This document shows, in pieces, positions 6,599 to 13,453 of a stretch of DNA of 13,453 nucleotides. The notes below the pieces were generated by a model. The model was not told the DNA's origin and did no database searches. It saw only the letters and a program-made list of their open reading frames with translations. The stretch is from positions 1 through 13,453 of the forward strand of contig JABEVM010000070.1 in NCBI GenBank assembly GCA_013041585.1. The letters are read 5' to 3'. This stretch comes from Chlamydiota bacterium. GTDB lineage: Bacteria > Chlamydiota > Chlamydiia > Chlamydiales > Rhabdochlamydiaceae. Position 1 is the stretch's first letter. Every line of letters starts with the position of its first letter. Both the position numbers and the translations under genes were made by a program.

Positions 6599-7903
6599 AT
6601 GGCAAGTAAAGCATCAGGTGATCCACAGCAAGTTCGTACAGTTCAAATGACCACAGGTCAATATGCTTTTCATAAAATTAGTCAATTTTTAGTTGGCGGT
6701 TCTGTTCGTCTAATTGCACTGCAGCAAGCAATGCACGCAGGAGTTCGTATTTCAGAGGTTGCACTCCGTCATATTGAATTTGCTAAAGCTATGACTTTTG
6801 GCACAAGACCGATAACTCTTCCTAATGATGGGCAAGTTCCTGAAATGCTTGTAGATTTAGGAAATAGAGTATTAGCGCATTTTAACTACCGCACATTTGC
6901 GAATGAATCAAGCATGAAACTGCTTAAAGATGCTATGCCATTTGCAGTGACGTCTATTGTTGCATGGGAAGTGGGAGCTTACTTTTTTGGTAAACCAAGT
7001 CCTTTATACAATGTAGTAAGCGTATTACCAATTAACCTTCGCTTCCAAAGTTTACAAGAAATGGTAGGAGCGCATGGAAATCTTAAGAAAGCTGCTACAG
7101 CTTGGGTAGATAGAGCTCTTGGTCGTGGCGATTACGAAAATGGCTGCAGCTCTGCTGATGAGTTGAAAAAAGAATTGGTACGTAAATTGGGTGATGACAA
7201 AGCCCAAGAGGTAAATGCTGCGATTGATACAGCTGAAAAGGCAAGAATAGAAGCTAAACCTGCTGTAAATTCTAAAACAGATGCTGGAAAAGGCTTAACA
7301 GCTGGACAAGTGATCTCTTCTAGAGCGTTTAACTTCCTTTTTGGTGGGTCACTTCGCTTAGTAGCGTTGCAACAGACCCTTCAGGCAGCGCTGCGTATTT
7401 CAGAAGTTGCTTTGCGAGGCGTTGATGCAGGTAAGCATGTTCTTTTTGGAGAGCGCGCTGTAACCATTGCTGCAAATAGCGGTCTTCCAACATTGGTAAG
7501 AGATACTGCAAACAGTATGCTAAAACAATATAGCTTCCGTAGCTTCACTGAAATGGGCGCTGCGCAGCTTCTTAAAGAAACCGCGCCTTTTGCACTTACT
7601 GCAGTAGTATTATGGGAAATGGCTAACTTCCTATTCGGAGCACCTAGCCCAGCTTATAATATCGTAAGTGTTCTTCCAGTTAACGTTCGTAAAGATACTC
7701 TCGGAGATATGATTTCTCGCCATAAAGGCATTATCCCAGCTGGGAAAGCTCTTTTTGAGCGTACATTGGGAAGAGGCGATTTTGCTAACAATACTCGTTC
7801 TGTACCTGAAATTAAACAGGATTTAGAAAGCAAGTATGGCAAAGAGGCTGCAGCACCAATTCTTGGGGCTTTAGATAAAGCAATCCCTGCAAAAACTAAG
7901 TAA
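6599..7903 (+). CDS. Hypothetical two-repeat protein, 434 residues
   Basis: I do not recognise a named family. The protein is an internal tandem duplication: residues 18-218 align without gaps to residues 234-434 at an exact offset of 216. I count 81 identities in 201 positions (about 40%). Shared blocks include RISEVALR (50-57 and 266-273), LLK..PFA.T (near 108 and 324), FG.PSP.YN.VSVLP.N.R (130-148 and 346-364) and LGRGD (174-178 and 390-394). Each half has one hydrophobic stretch ending in Trp-Glu plus aromatics (PFAVTSIVAWEVGAYFF and PFALTAVVLWEMANFLF), which could be a single membrane helix or a buried helix. There is no signal peptide and no bilobed Inc-type domain. The strong AAGAGG site (6587-6592) and good terminator suggest an efficiently expressed single gene. 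Confidence 0.8.
   Translation: MASKASGDPQQVRTVQMTTGQYAFHKISQFLVGGSVRLIALQQAMHAGVRISEVALRHIEFAKAMTFGTRPITLPNDGQVPEMLVDLGNRVLAHFNYRTFANESSMKLLKDAMPFAVTSIVAWEVGAYFFGKPSPLYNVVSVLPINLRFQSLQEMVGAHGNLKKAATAWVDRALGRGDYENGCSSADELKKELVRKLGDDKAQEVNAAIDTAEKARIEAKPAVNSKTDAGKGLTAGQVISSRAFNFLFGGSLRLVALQQTLQAALRISEVALRGVDAGKHVLFGERAVTIAANSGLPTLVRDTANSMLKQYSFRSFTEMGAAQLLKETAPFALTAVVLWEMANFLFGAPSPAYNIVSVLPVNVRKDTLGDMISRHKGIIPAGKALFERTLGRGDFANNTRSVPEIKQDLESKYGKEAAAPILGALDKAIPAKTK
6650..7252 (+). repeat. First homologous half of the two-repeat protein
   Basis: This stretch encodes residues 18-218. It pairs codon for codon with 7298-7900, a shift of 648 bases. Synonymous positions differ widely (for example, the GGS..RL.ALQQ blocks use different codons), so the duplication is old or protein-level selection has kept it. 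A 15-residue linker separates the halves. Confidence 0.85.
7298..7900 (+). repeat. Second homologous half of the two-repeat protein
   Basis: This stretch encodes residues 234-434, ending at the last sense codon. It is the counterpart of 6650-7252. Best conserved are the RISEVALR, FG.PSP.YN.VSVLP and LGRGD blocks; least conserved are the stretches at 274-311 and after 395. Confidence 0.85.
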
Positions 7904-7928
7904 GAAGTAAATAAGTATAACTTTTTGT

Positions 7929-7960
7929 AAGACTTGGCTGAAAAGCCAAGTCTTTTTTAT
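7929..7960 (+). terminator. Rho-independent terminator with GAAA loop
   Basis: An 11-bp perfect stem, AAGACTTGGCT (7929-7939) with AGCCAAGTCTT (7944-7954), encloses the tetraloop GAAA and is followed by a T-tract to about 7958. It begins 26 bases after the stop of the two-repeat gene. On the minus strand the stem is followed by ACAAAAAG, so it looks directional for the + strand, although it also sits just beyond the end of the convergent membrane-protein gene. Confidence 0.9.
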
Positions 7961-7969
7961 TTACAGGGT

Positions 7970-8608
7970 CTATAAAATTTTCTTTTCCTTTCTTTTCAGT
8001 AAGAAAAACAAACTCACCGATACAACCGCCGCAAAAAAACACCATACAGATGCAAAAGCGTATGCGTAGAAGTAACTTGCTACGAAGAAGGTGATTCCTA
8101 TGATGAGACCTACAATCCCTGCATTTGGAAGGCTAGAAATAAAAAATGGGACTAGCACAATGATTGCGTAAAGAAGTTTGAATAGCTGTGGGCTTTCTCC
8201 ATACGTAATACTATGCTGGACAATCTTAGGTGTAACAATCCCTTCTGATGCTAATGTAAGACCTATTTTTAGGATTGATAACGACCCCAAAATAAGAAGA
8301 ATATTCAAAATAGATTTTCTCCAAGATTGCTTTTCTGCATACCTAAATGCGAGGGGAATCCAAATCGGCCAAAATATGTAAGCAATAAATTGATAAACCA
8401 CTTGCGTTAGTAAACTCCAGCTATTTGGATAAAGGTTACGCGTCAGTGCAATCCATAGAACCCCTTCAGAAAGTTGTTGCATGGCGAAAAAAAAGGGGAT
8501 AAGAGAGAGGAGGACCTTCTTATCTTTATGAAATTTTTTTACAAGCACAGTACCAATAACTGCTAAGACACCTGCTGCTGTAAAACTTGCTTCTGCAGAA
8601 AAGCACAT
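7970..8608 (-). CDS. Seven-helix membrane protein, DUF6629-like
   Basis: This 212-residue integral membrane protein begins MCFSAEASFTAAGVL, the N-terminus I associate with the uncharacterised DUF6629 family (MCFSA.ASF). Hydrophobic segments lie at about 8-24, 33-54, 65-88, 98-120, 142-160, 164-183 and 186-205. Other family-like features are the helix 2 motif FAMQQLSEGVLW (41-52) and the helix 6/7 motif SVWCFFAA (187-194). The tail is basic (KRKEKKIL), suggesting a cytoplasmic C-terminus. No function is known to me. AGGAG (complement of 8617-8621) lies 8 bases before the start and supports it. It lies 68 bases downstream of the Nudix gene on the same strand, so they may share a transcript. The Pfam assignment is from memory. 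Confidence 0.8.
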   Translation of the reverse strand: MCFSAEASFTAAGVLAVIGTVLVKKFHKDKKVLLSLIPFFFAMQQLSEGVLWIALTRNLYPNSWSLLTQVVYQFIAYIFWPIWIPLAFRYAEKQSWRKSILNILLILGSLSILKIGLTLASEGIVTPKIVQHSITYGESPQLFKLLYAIIVLVPFFISSLPNAGIVGLIIGITFFVASYFYAYAFASVWCFFAAVVSVSLFFLLKRKEKKIL

Positions 8609-8676
8609 GTTTTTTTCTCCTGATATAAGAAAAAGGTATTCCTATCCGCTATAAGGTGCAAGAGCTTTAGGATGCT

Positions 8677-9186
8677 TTATTTATTGAAAGGGATTCCAAG
8701 GCGCATAAGAAGATAGCGCAAGACTAAAATTGGATGAAGGATGAGCAGCTTGATGAAAACAAAATACGACACACCTTCAATCTTTTTCTTAAGGATTTCT
8801 GGATGATTTTGCAAGGTGTCCTTAATCCATCCTGGATAAGGAGGAGATAGAAGCTTTGGAAGGCTATCTAGGGGGAAATAAGCTATATCTTTCGTTTCCG
8901 AACCTATGGTTGGGCTTCCAGAGAGGGTTTCGCATTCGAAGAGGTGAGAGAGCTGCGTAAAAGCGTTGACGGGGAGGTATTCTGCGACTTTTCTGATGAT
9001 TTTAACCTGTAGTCCTGTCTCTTCCAAAATTTCTCGGAGGGCTGCGGACTCAGGGGATTCATTGTTCTCGATTCCGCCTCCAGGAAGCACCCATACAGGG
9101 ATATCCCGGCGTTTTATGAGCAGGACTTTTTTCCGGTCCGGAGTGAAAATGATTCCAAAAACAGCTTGTTTTTCTCTCGTTGCCAT
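8677..9186 (-). CDS. Nudix hydrolase with hydrophobic C-terminal tail
   Basis: This 169-residue protein has a perfect Nudix box, Gx5Ex7REUxEExGU: G37, E43, R51-E52, E55-E56 and G58 (GGIENNESPES...REILEETGL). Such enzymes hydrolyse a nucleoside diphosphate linked to another moiety, using Mg2+ bound by the REUxEE glutamates; the substrate cannot be read from the box. FGIIFTPDRKKVLLIKRRD (10-28) forms the first strands and WVLPGGGIE precedes the box. Unusually, after about residue 138 comes a hydrophobic, Arg/His-spotted tail (YFVFIKLLILHPILVLRYLL) that could anchor or associate with a membrane. I see no clear Shine-Dalgarno sequence before the ATG; upstream sequence is A/T-rich. The lipoprotein gene diverges from it across 75 bases. 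Confidence 0.88.
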   Translation of the reverse strand: MATREKQAVFGIIFTPDRKKVLLIKRRDIPVWVLPGGGIENNESPESAALREILEETGLQVKIIRKVAEYLPVNAFTQLSHLFECETLSGSPTIGSETKDIAYFPLDSLPKLLSPPYPGWIKDTLQNHPEILKKKIEGVSYFVFIKLLILHPILVLRYLLMRLGIPFNK

Positions 9187-9224
9187 AAAAATTTTTCAAA
9201 GAGTGTTCATATAGCGAATGTTTG

Positions 9225-9253
9225 ATTACGTAAAAGAGGGGTTTTTGTATGAT
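9225..9253 (+). promoter_or_regulatory. Candidate promoter of the lipoprotein gene
   Basis: TATGAT (9248-9253, 5 of 6 to the -10 consensus) lies 17 bases after TTACGT (9225-9230, a poor -35). If used, transcription would begin near 9260, giving an almost leaderless message for ATG 9262 or a leader of about 20 bases for ATG 9280. The 75-base divergent gap 9187-9261 must also hold any minus-strand promoter for the Nudix gene. Confidence 0.3.
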
Positions 9254-9261
9254 TTTAGCAT

Positions 9262-9864
9262 ATGACAATTTTAAAAAACATGAAAGCTTCACTTTATCAT
9301 TTTTTTCTTCTCTTTGGCAGCGCTCTTGTCCTCACAGGATGTGATAAATATTACATTTCTGTGATGAGACAAAATATCGATGCTGATTATCTGGCGAGCG
9401 CAAGAGTTGGGACTCCAGATCCAAGAAGGGATAAACCACCTTTAGGAGAAATGCTGCTAGTGAGCTGGTATGTTCCTCAGGAAATTGTCGATCAGGCCCC
9501 AATTGCTAGGCTATCTATTATTTTCCAAGACTACTCGGAAAAAAAGATCGATTATCCTGTAGAATACAAAAAAGGATTTTCCACTTTTACGCTGCTTGGG
9601 GAAGATTTTTTAAAGAAGGGTGGCTTTTTAACATATAAAGCAGAAATCCTTGTGCATGGCGAGCCTTATCGCACTTGGAAACAACAACTTTGGGTTAAAG
9701 TGATTCATTTAGAGGATGAAAACTCTTCTGTTGAAGAAGTAGAAGCAAAAGCTGTATCTGAGAATGCGCATCCTGCAGAAAGAATCAAACCTTCTGTAGA
9801 TACCCAGTCCAGACAAGGGTCTGTGATGGAAATCCCATATTTCAAGGACGAGCTAGATTGGTAA
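9262..9864 (+). CDS. Putative lipoprotein, 200 residues
   Basis: The N-terminus is a lipoprotein signal peptide: a Lys-containing n-region, hydrophobic core LYHFFLLFGSALVL, and lipobox LTGC with lipidated C27. Starting at M7 (ATG 9280) gives an equally good 20-residue signal. Mature residues 28-150 include YLASARVGTPDPRRDKPPLG and a beta-rich domain (LGEMLLVSWYVPQEIV, ARLSIIFQDYSEKKIDYPVE, LTYKAEILVHGEPYRTWKQQ), reminiscent of an envelope-facing beta-sandwich. Residues 151-200 are acidic, low in complexity and probably disordered, and most of this tail lies antisense to the end of aroG. The frame is closed by TAG at 9256-9258, so the start is 9262 or 9280; neither has a Shine-Dalgarno sequence at normal spacing. 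In C. trachomatis an uncharacterised gene (CT303) lies between valS and the ATPase; orthology is only a possibility. Confidence 0.8.
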   Translation: MTILKNMKASLYHFFLLFGSALVLTGCDKYYISVMRQNIDADYLASARVGTPDPRRDKPPLGEMLLVSWYVPQEIVDQAPIARLSIIFQDYSEKKIDYPVEYKKGFSTFTLLGEDFLKKGGFLTYKAEILVHGEPYRTWKQQLWVKVIHLEDENSSVEEVEAKAVSENAHPAERIKPSVDTQSRQGSVMEIPYFKDELDW

Positions 9865-10763
9865 GGGGATTGTACTCCTTCATAAAGGTGGCTCTCCAGC
9901 ATCACTCCCATAATATTTTTATTTCCCTGAAGTACTTGGTCTACGATTGAGAAAAACACTTCTTTTTGTTTTACATGGTTTTTCTGAGAGTTCCCATGAG
10001 AGCAGTCTACGATCAATCTTGGACAGGCTTCTGCGCTTTTGAGCAGTTCAAGAGAGGCTTGAACAGTCTCTGGATAGTAATTTGCTTTTTGACGGCCTCC
10101 GCGTAGGACGATATGCGCTAAAGGATTTCCTTCACTTTTCTCTACGCATAGGTTCCCGAAGGAGTTCACGTGTAAAAATGTGTGAGGGGAGCTTGCCGAG
10201 ATGACTCCTTCTACGGCGCTAATAATATCTCCGTCGACGGTATTTTTAAATCCAATAGGAATGGGCAAAAGAGAAGAGAGCTGTCTGTGTGGTTGTGAGC
10301 TACAGCTTCTGGCTCCAATAAATCCCCATGTTACAAGGTCGTCGATATACGGGGCGAGGAGTGGATCTACAAATTCTAATGCGATGGGAACTTTTAGCTC
10401 TGTGATATCTAAAAGCAGTTTTCTGCAGACTTCCAGACCTGCTAAAATATCGTCGCTTCCGTCGAGATAAGGATCATATAGCATTCCTTTCCAACCCACT
10501 GTTGATCTAGACTTTTCTATATAAACTCGCATGATGAGAAAGCATGAATCGCTCACACGCTCAGATAATTCTGAGAGTCTTTTTGCATATTCGAGCGCAG
10601 CCTTAGGATCATGGATGGAACAAGGCCCGGTAATGATGACGAACTTTTTATCTACACCATGAAAAATATCTTTTACTGTAGCGTTACTGCTCTGAAGGAA
10701 CTCTTTGTGATATGCAGAAAGAGGATACTTTTCTTTAATGTCTTTTGGAGTTGGTAGTAACAT
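9705..10763 (-). CDS. aroG: DAHP synthase, class I (AroG type)
   Basis: This 352-residue enzyme condenses phosphoenolpyruvate with erythrose 4-phosphate to 3-deoxy-D-arabino-heptulosonate 7-phosphate, the first step of the shikimate pathway. Metal ligands by alignment to E. coli AroG are C48 (GPCSIHDP), H256 (DCSHGNS), E290 (VMLESHLYEG) and D315 (SITDPCLDW). Substrate residues R152 (IGARSCSSQ), K173 (GFKNTVDG) and R221 (VLRGGRQ) are present, as is STVGWKG (87-93). The N-terminus is about 13 residues shorter than E. coli AroG, which may affect oligomer contacts or feedback control (inference). After about residue 337 the tail is Ser/Thr/Glu-rich (ASTSSTEEFSSSK) and unlike E. coli. Its last 160 bases overlap the convergent lipoprotein gene. 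It starts 17 bases after valS; AGGA lies only 2 bases before the ATG, so coupling to valS is plausible. Confidence 0.93.
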   Translation of the reverse strand: MLLPTPKDIKEKYPLSAYHKEFLQSSNATVKDIFHGVDKKFVIITGPCSIHDPKAALEYAKRLSELSERVSDSCFLIMRVYIEKSRSTVGWKGMLYDPYLDGSDDILAGLEVCRKLLLDITELKVPIALEFVDPLLAPYIDDLVTWGFIGARSCSSQPHRQLSSLLPIPIGFKNTVDGDIISAVEGVISASSPHTFLHVNSFGNLCVEKSEGNPLAHIVLRGGRQKANYYPETVQASLELLKSAEACPRLIVDCSHGNSQKNHVKQKEVFFSIVDQVLQGNKNIMGVMLESHLYEGVQSPYQSSSSLKYGISITDPCLDWVSTEGLILSAGCAFSDTAFASTSSTEEFSSSK

Positions 10764-10780
10764 GATCCTACGATGATTTT

Positions 10781-13453
10781 TTATGCCATGCTTAGATCAT
10801 TTAATTTTTTACTGATTTCGACAAGCTCTTTTTCTGTTTGCTCGAGATTTATTTTATATTTCTGTACGAGAGCTTCTGGAGCTTTTTGTACAAACTCAGG
10901 ATTTCCCAGCTTTTGAATGATCCCATTTTGCTGCAAGATCAGCTTTTCCTTTTCCTTTGTAAGGCGAGAAAATTCTTTTTCTTTGAGCTCTTCAGGAAGA
11001 GGAATGAGCAGCGTTAAATCACGAAGTACAGATGTTGCACTAAAGTGATTTTGTGGAGGAGTATTTACAAAGTGAACTTCATTCACTCTCACCATTGCAT
11101 GTAAAATACCGAGATGATTTTTTATGATTTCTAAATTAGCATCCTCTTTTTTTCCTACAATGAAAAGATCTGTGGCAAGATTCGGTGCAAGCTGCATTTC
11201 TGCTCTAATATTTCTAACGCCATAGATAAGCTCTTGCATGAACTGAAAAGTATATTCAATCGCTTCTTCACGCTTTGTCCCAGGTAGAACTGTTGGATAA
11301 GGCGCTACAATGCAACGAGGACTTTTTAAAGCAGAGACAGTTTCTTTTGTATATACATCCACAGAAGACTTTTCTGTTACAGAGGAGAAATGATCTTTAA
11401 GAAGAGAGAAGATTTCTTCTGTAATGAAAGGTGTCATAGGATGAAGGAGACGAATGCATGAGGTAAGAACGATGACCAAAATCTTTTGTTTATTTTTTTG
11501 ATCAAGTGGAGAGCCTTTTTTTCCAAAAAGGATCGGTTTTGCAATCTCTAGATAGTAAGCGCAGAAATCTTTCCAGAAAAAGTCGTAAGCAGTAGTTGCT
11601 GCGATGTCAAAAGAATATTCTTCAAGAAGCTCGTTTGTACGGGAAATCGTAGACCCAAGGAGTGATAAAATCCATTTATCTTCTAATAGAAGAGTAGAAA
11701 GGTCCACCCCTTCTGATAGTTCATCAGAGGACAGTGATTCTAAATTCATAAACACAAATCTAGCGCCGTTCCAAACTTTATTTGCGAAATTCTTATATTC
11801 TTCAAATTTCCTAACATCTAGATCGATTTGCCTGTTTTGGTTTGCGCTTGCGCAAAGCGCCATACGAGTGGCATCCGTTCCATAGATGTCGATCATTTCG
11901 GGCGGGTCTATAATATTGCCTTTTGATTTAGACATTTTCTCCCACTTCGAGTGGACTTCAGAAGGGAGTGGCGCTCCTCTGTCAAAAGAGGCCCTTTCTT
12001 CAGGCGATGCGTAGGCAATCGATCCGTTTTTGTTGTAACGCCAATACGATTTTCCATAGATCAGTCCATGTAGGAATGTTTCAGGGAATGGAACTTCTCC
12101 CATCACATACTCTCCCATCATGATCATACGAGCAACCCAGAAGAATAAAATGTCGTGCCCTGTGATGAGTGTAGAATTGGGGTAGAACTTAGCAAGGTCT
12201 GGAGTTTTTTCAGGATATCCCAAAACGCTAAAAGGCCAAAGGGCAGAAGAGAACCAAGTGTCCAAGACATCTTCTTCCTGCACCCATTTGTCTGGATGAG
12301 CTTTTACTTCAGAAGGTATGTCTAGGCCATCATGGCAGATCATACGAGATGGATCTTCTTTATTGTACCAAATGGGGATCTGATGACCCCACCAGAGTTG
12401 TCTGGAGATACACCAATCGCGTAAATTTTCAATCCAATGGAAGTAGGTATTTTCAAAATTTTTAGGAATGAGGCGGACTTTACTATTCTTCACAGCGGAA
12501 AGAAGAGGCTCTTTGAACGCGCTCATTCTAACAAACCACTGCTTAGACAAATAGGGCTCGATGATAGCCTTAGATCTATAGGATACACCGACACGAAGAG
12601 TATGCGGTTCGATTTTTTCAACAAGTTTGAGCTCTTCCATTCGTTTAACAACAGTCATTCTAGCTTCTTGCATAGTAAGGCCGGCAAATTCTGGGAACTG
12701 ATCGTTGATTTTTCCTTCCGGTGTCATGATGTTGATCATCTCAAGTCCATGACGAATCCCCATTTCATAGTCATTTGGATCGTGGGCAGGTGTTACTTTT
12801 ACAAGTCCTGTTCCAAATTCTGGATCTACATGGTGGTCTGCAATGAAAGAAAGAGTTCTTCCTACTAAGGGCAAAACAGCTTTTTTCCCAGCTAAGTTTT
12901 CGTGCTTTTTATCTTTTGGAGAATATGCGATCGCCACATCTCCTAGCATGGTTTCAGGACGTGTTGTTGCAACAACGATATAACCGCTTCCATCTTCTAA
13001 AGGATAACGGAAATGCCATAAAAACGAGCTTTGCTCTTCGTACTCTACTTCGTCGTCAGCAAGCGCAGTTTGTGTTACAGGGTCCCAATTGACGAGATAA
13101 TCGCCGCGATAGATGAGATTTTCATCAAACATCTTTTTGAAAACCACTCTAACCGCTTTAGAGCATTGTTCGTCCATAGTGAAACGAAGTCTTGACCAGT
13201 CGCAAGAGGATCCTAAACGCCTAAGTTGCTGCAAAATTTCTTTTTCGCTTTTCTCTTTCCAATCCCAGACATGCTGTAAAAACTCTTCCCTAGAAAAATC
13301 TTTTCTTTTTTTTCCAGTCTTTGCAATCAGATTTCTCTCAACGACTGTCTGTGTAGCAATCCCTGCATGGTCCGTACCTGGTACCCAAAGAGCCTCAAAT
13401 CCAGACATCCGCTTCCAGCGGATGAGCACATCTTGCAGCGTATTAACAAGGGC
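10781..13453 (-). CDS. valS: Valyl-tRNA synthetase (N-terminus beyond window edge)
   Basis: This class I aminoacyl-tRNA synthetase charges tRNA-Val. The visible 890 residues run off the right edge: in-frame codons for ALVNTLQD precede the GTG at 13429, so that GTG is not the start and the HIGH motif lies just outside. Visible family features are GFEALWVPGTDHAGIATQ; the CP1 editing domain with TTRPETMLGD (coded around 12967-12938), which hydrolyses mischarged Thr-tRNA; WWGHQIPIW; and the KMSKS loop (WEKMSKSKGNIID, KMSKS at 11938-11924). An anticodon-binding helical domain follows. The last 65 or so residues form a Lys/Glu-rich coiled coil (coded around 10985-10784), the ValS tRNA-binding arm. 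Estimated full length is about 940 residues. aroG follows 17 bases downstream, suggesting one transcript. Confidence 0.97.
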   Translation of the reverse strand, partial: ALVNTLQDVLIRWKRMSGFEALWVPGTDHAGIATQTVVERNLIAKTGKKRKDFSREEFLQHVWDWKEKSEKEILQQLRRLGSSCDWSRLRFTMDEQCSKAVRVVFKKMFDENLIYRGDYLVNWDPVTQTALADDEVEYEEQSSFLWHFRYPLEDGSGYIVVATTRPETMLGDVAIAYSPKDKKHENLAGKKAVLPLVGRTLSFIADHHVDPEFGTGLVKVTPAHDPNDYEMGIRHGLEMINIMTPEGKINDQFPEFAGLTMQEARMTVVKRMEELKLVEKIEPHTLRVGVSYRSKAIIEPYLSKQWFVRMSAFKEPLLSAVKNSKVRLIPKNFENTYFHWIENLRDWCISRQLWWGHQIPIWYNKEDPSRMICHDGLDIPSEVKAHPDKWVQEEDVLDTWFSSALWPFSVLGYPEKTPDLAKFYPNSTLITGHDILFFWVARMIMMGEYVMGEVPFPETFLHGLIYGKSYWRYNKNGSIAYASPEERASFDRGAPLPSEVHSKWEKMSKSKGNIIDPPEMIDIYGTDATRMALCASANQNRQIDLDVRKFEEYKNFANKVWNGARFVFMNLESLSSDELSEGVDLSTLLLEDKWILSLLGSTISRTNELLEEYSFDIAATTAYDFFWKDFCAYYLEIAKPILFGKKGSPLDQKNKQKILVIVLTSCIRLLHPMTPFITEEIFSLLKDHFSSVTEKSSVDVYTKETVSALKSPRCIVAPYPTVLPGTKREEAIEYTFQFMQELIYGVRNIRAEMQLAPNLATDLFIVGKKEDANLEIIKNHLGILHAMVRVNEVHFVNTPPQNHFSATSVLRDLTLLIPLPEELKEKEFSRLTKEKEKLILQQNGIIQKLGNPEFVQKAPEALVQKYKINLEQTEKELVEISKKLNDLSMA

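Noticed and set aside
6599..7903. Inclusion-membrane (Inc) protein
   Set aside because: Inc proteins have a bilobed hydrophobic domain of about 50 residues; here there are two single hydrophobic stretches 216 residues apart.
9059..9292. 77-codon minus-strand frame overlapping the Nudix gene and the lipoprotein promoter
   Set aside because: It is out of frame with the Nudix box, covers the divergent promoter region and has no family-like features.
11604..11885. 93-codon + strand open frame opposite valS
   Set aside because: It is Ser-rich, a usual sign of antisense translation of Glu/Asp/Arg codons, and has no ribosome binding site or homology signal.
12437..12868. 143-codon open frame on the + strand opposite valS
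   Set aside because: It lies wholly inside the valS editing-domain region, resembles no protein family and is a typical shadow of a long coding gene.
10781..13429. GTG 13429 as the start of valS
   Set aside because: The frame continues to the window edge with ValS-like residues, and the HIGH motif required by the family has not yet appeared.

Overview
This window looks like a chromosomal segment of a member of the Chlamydiota, more likely an environmental (amoeba- or arthropod-associated) lineage than a Chlamydia species. The evidence is the V-type ATPase gene order D-I-K, whose subunit sequences read as chlamydial; the closeness of valS to that ATPase, which I recall from C. trachomatis (valS CT302, ATPase CT304-CT310); moderately low GC; and several conserved-looking proteins with no family I recognise. 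The genus assignment is inference.

Left part (1-2880, + strand): the 3' end of a V-type ATPase operon. It holds the C-terminal part of subunit D, then subunit I (start overlapping the subunit D stop by 4 bases), then the double-hairpin proteolipid K. A perfect 16-bp hairpin closes the operon. Next (2900-5228, +) is a two-gene unit: class II fumarase fumC, then, 10 bases later, a pyruvate-type class I aldolase of the DapA/NanA superfamily. The aldolase keeps the Schiff-base lysine but lacks the arginine expected of a true dihydrodipicolinate synthase.

Middle (5229-7960, +): two apparently single genes of unknown function. One encodes a soluble 336-residue protein. The other encodes a 434-residue protein built from two homologous halves at a constant 216-residue offset, and ends in a textbook terminator with a GAAA loop.

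Right part: on the minus strand, a seven-helix membrane protein (DUF6629-like) lies downstream of a Nudix hydrolase with an unusual hydrophobic tail. A putative lipoprotein gene diverges from the Nudix gene on the + strand and runs 160 bases into the convergent aroG gene (DAHP synthase, first step of the shikimate pathway). aroG follows valS by 17 bases; valS (valyl-tRNA synthetase) runs off the right edge and lacks its N-terminus here.

Most of the window is housekeeping: ion-motive force, TCA cycle, aromatic precursors and tRNA charging. I see no CRISPR array, tRNA, rRNA, insertion sequence or phage gene, and no evidence of a new multi-gene defence or mobile system. The points most worth a second look are the antisense overlap of the lipoprotein and aroG, the internally duplicated protein, the aldolase with a non-DapA active site, the Na+-type ligand set in subunit K, and the odd translation start of the lipoprotein.
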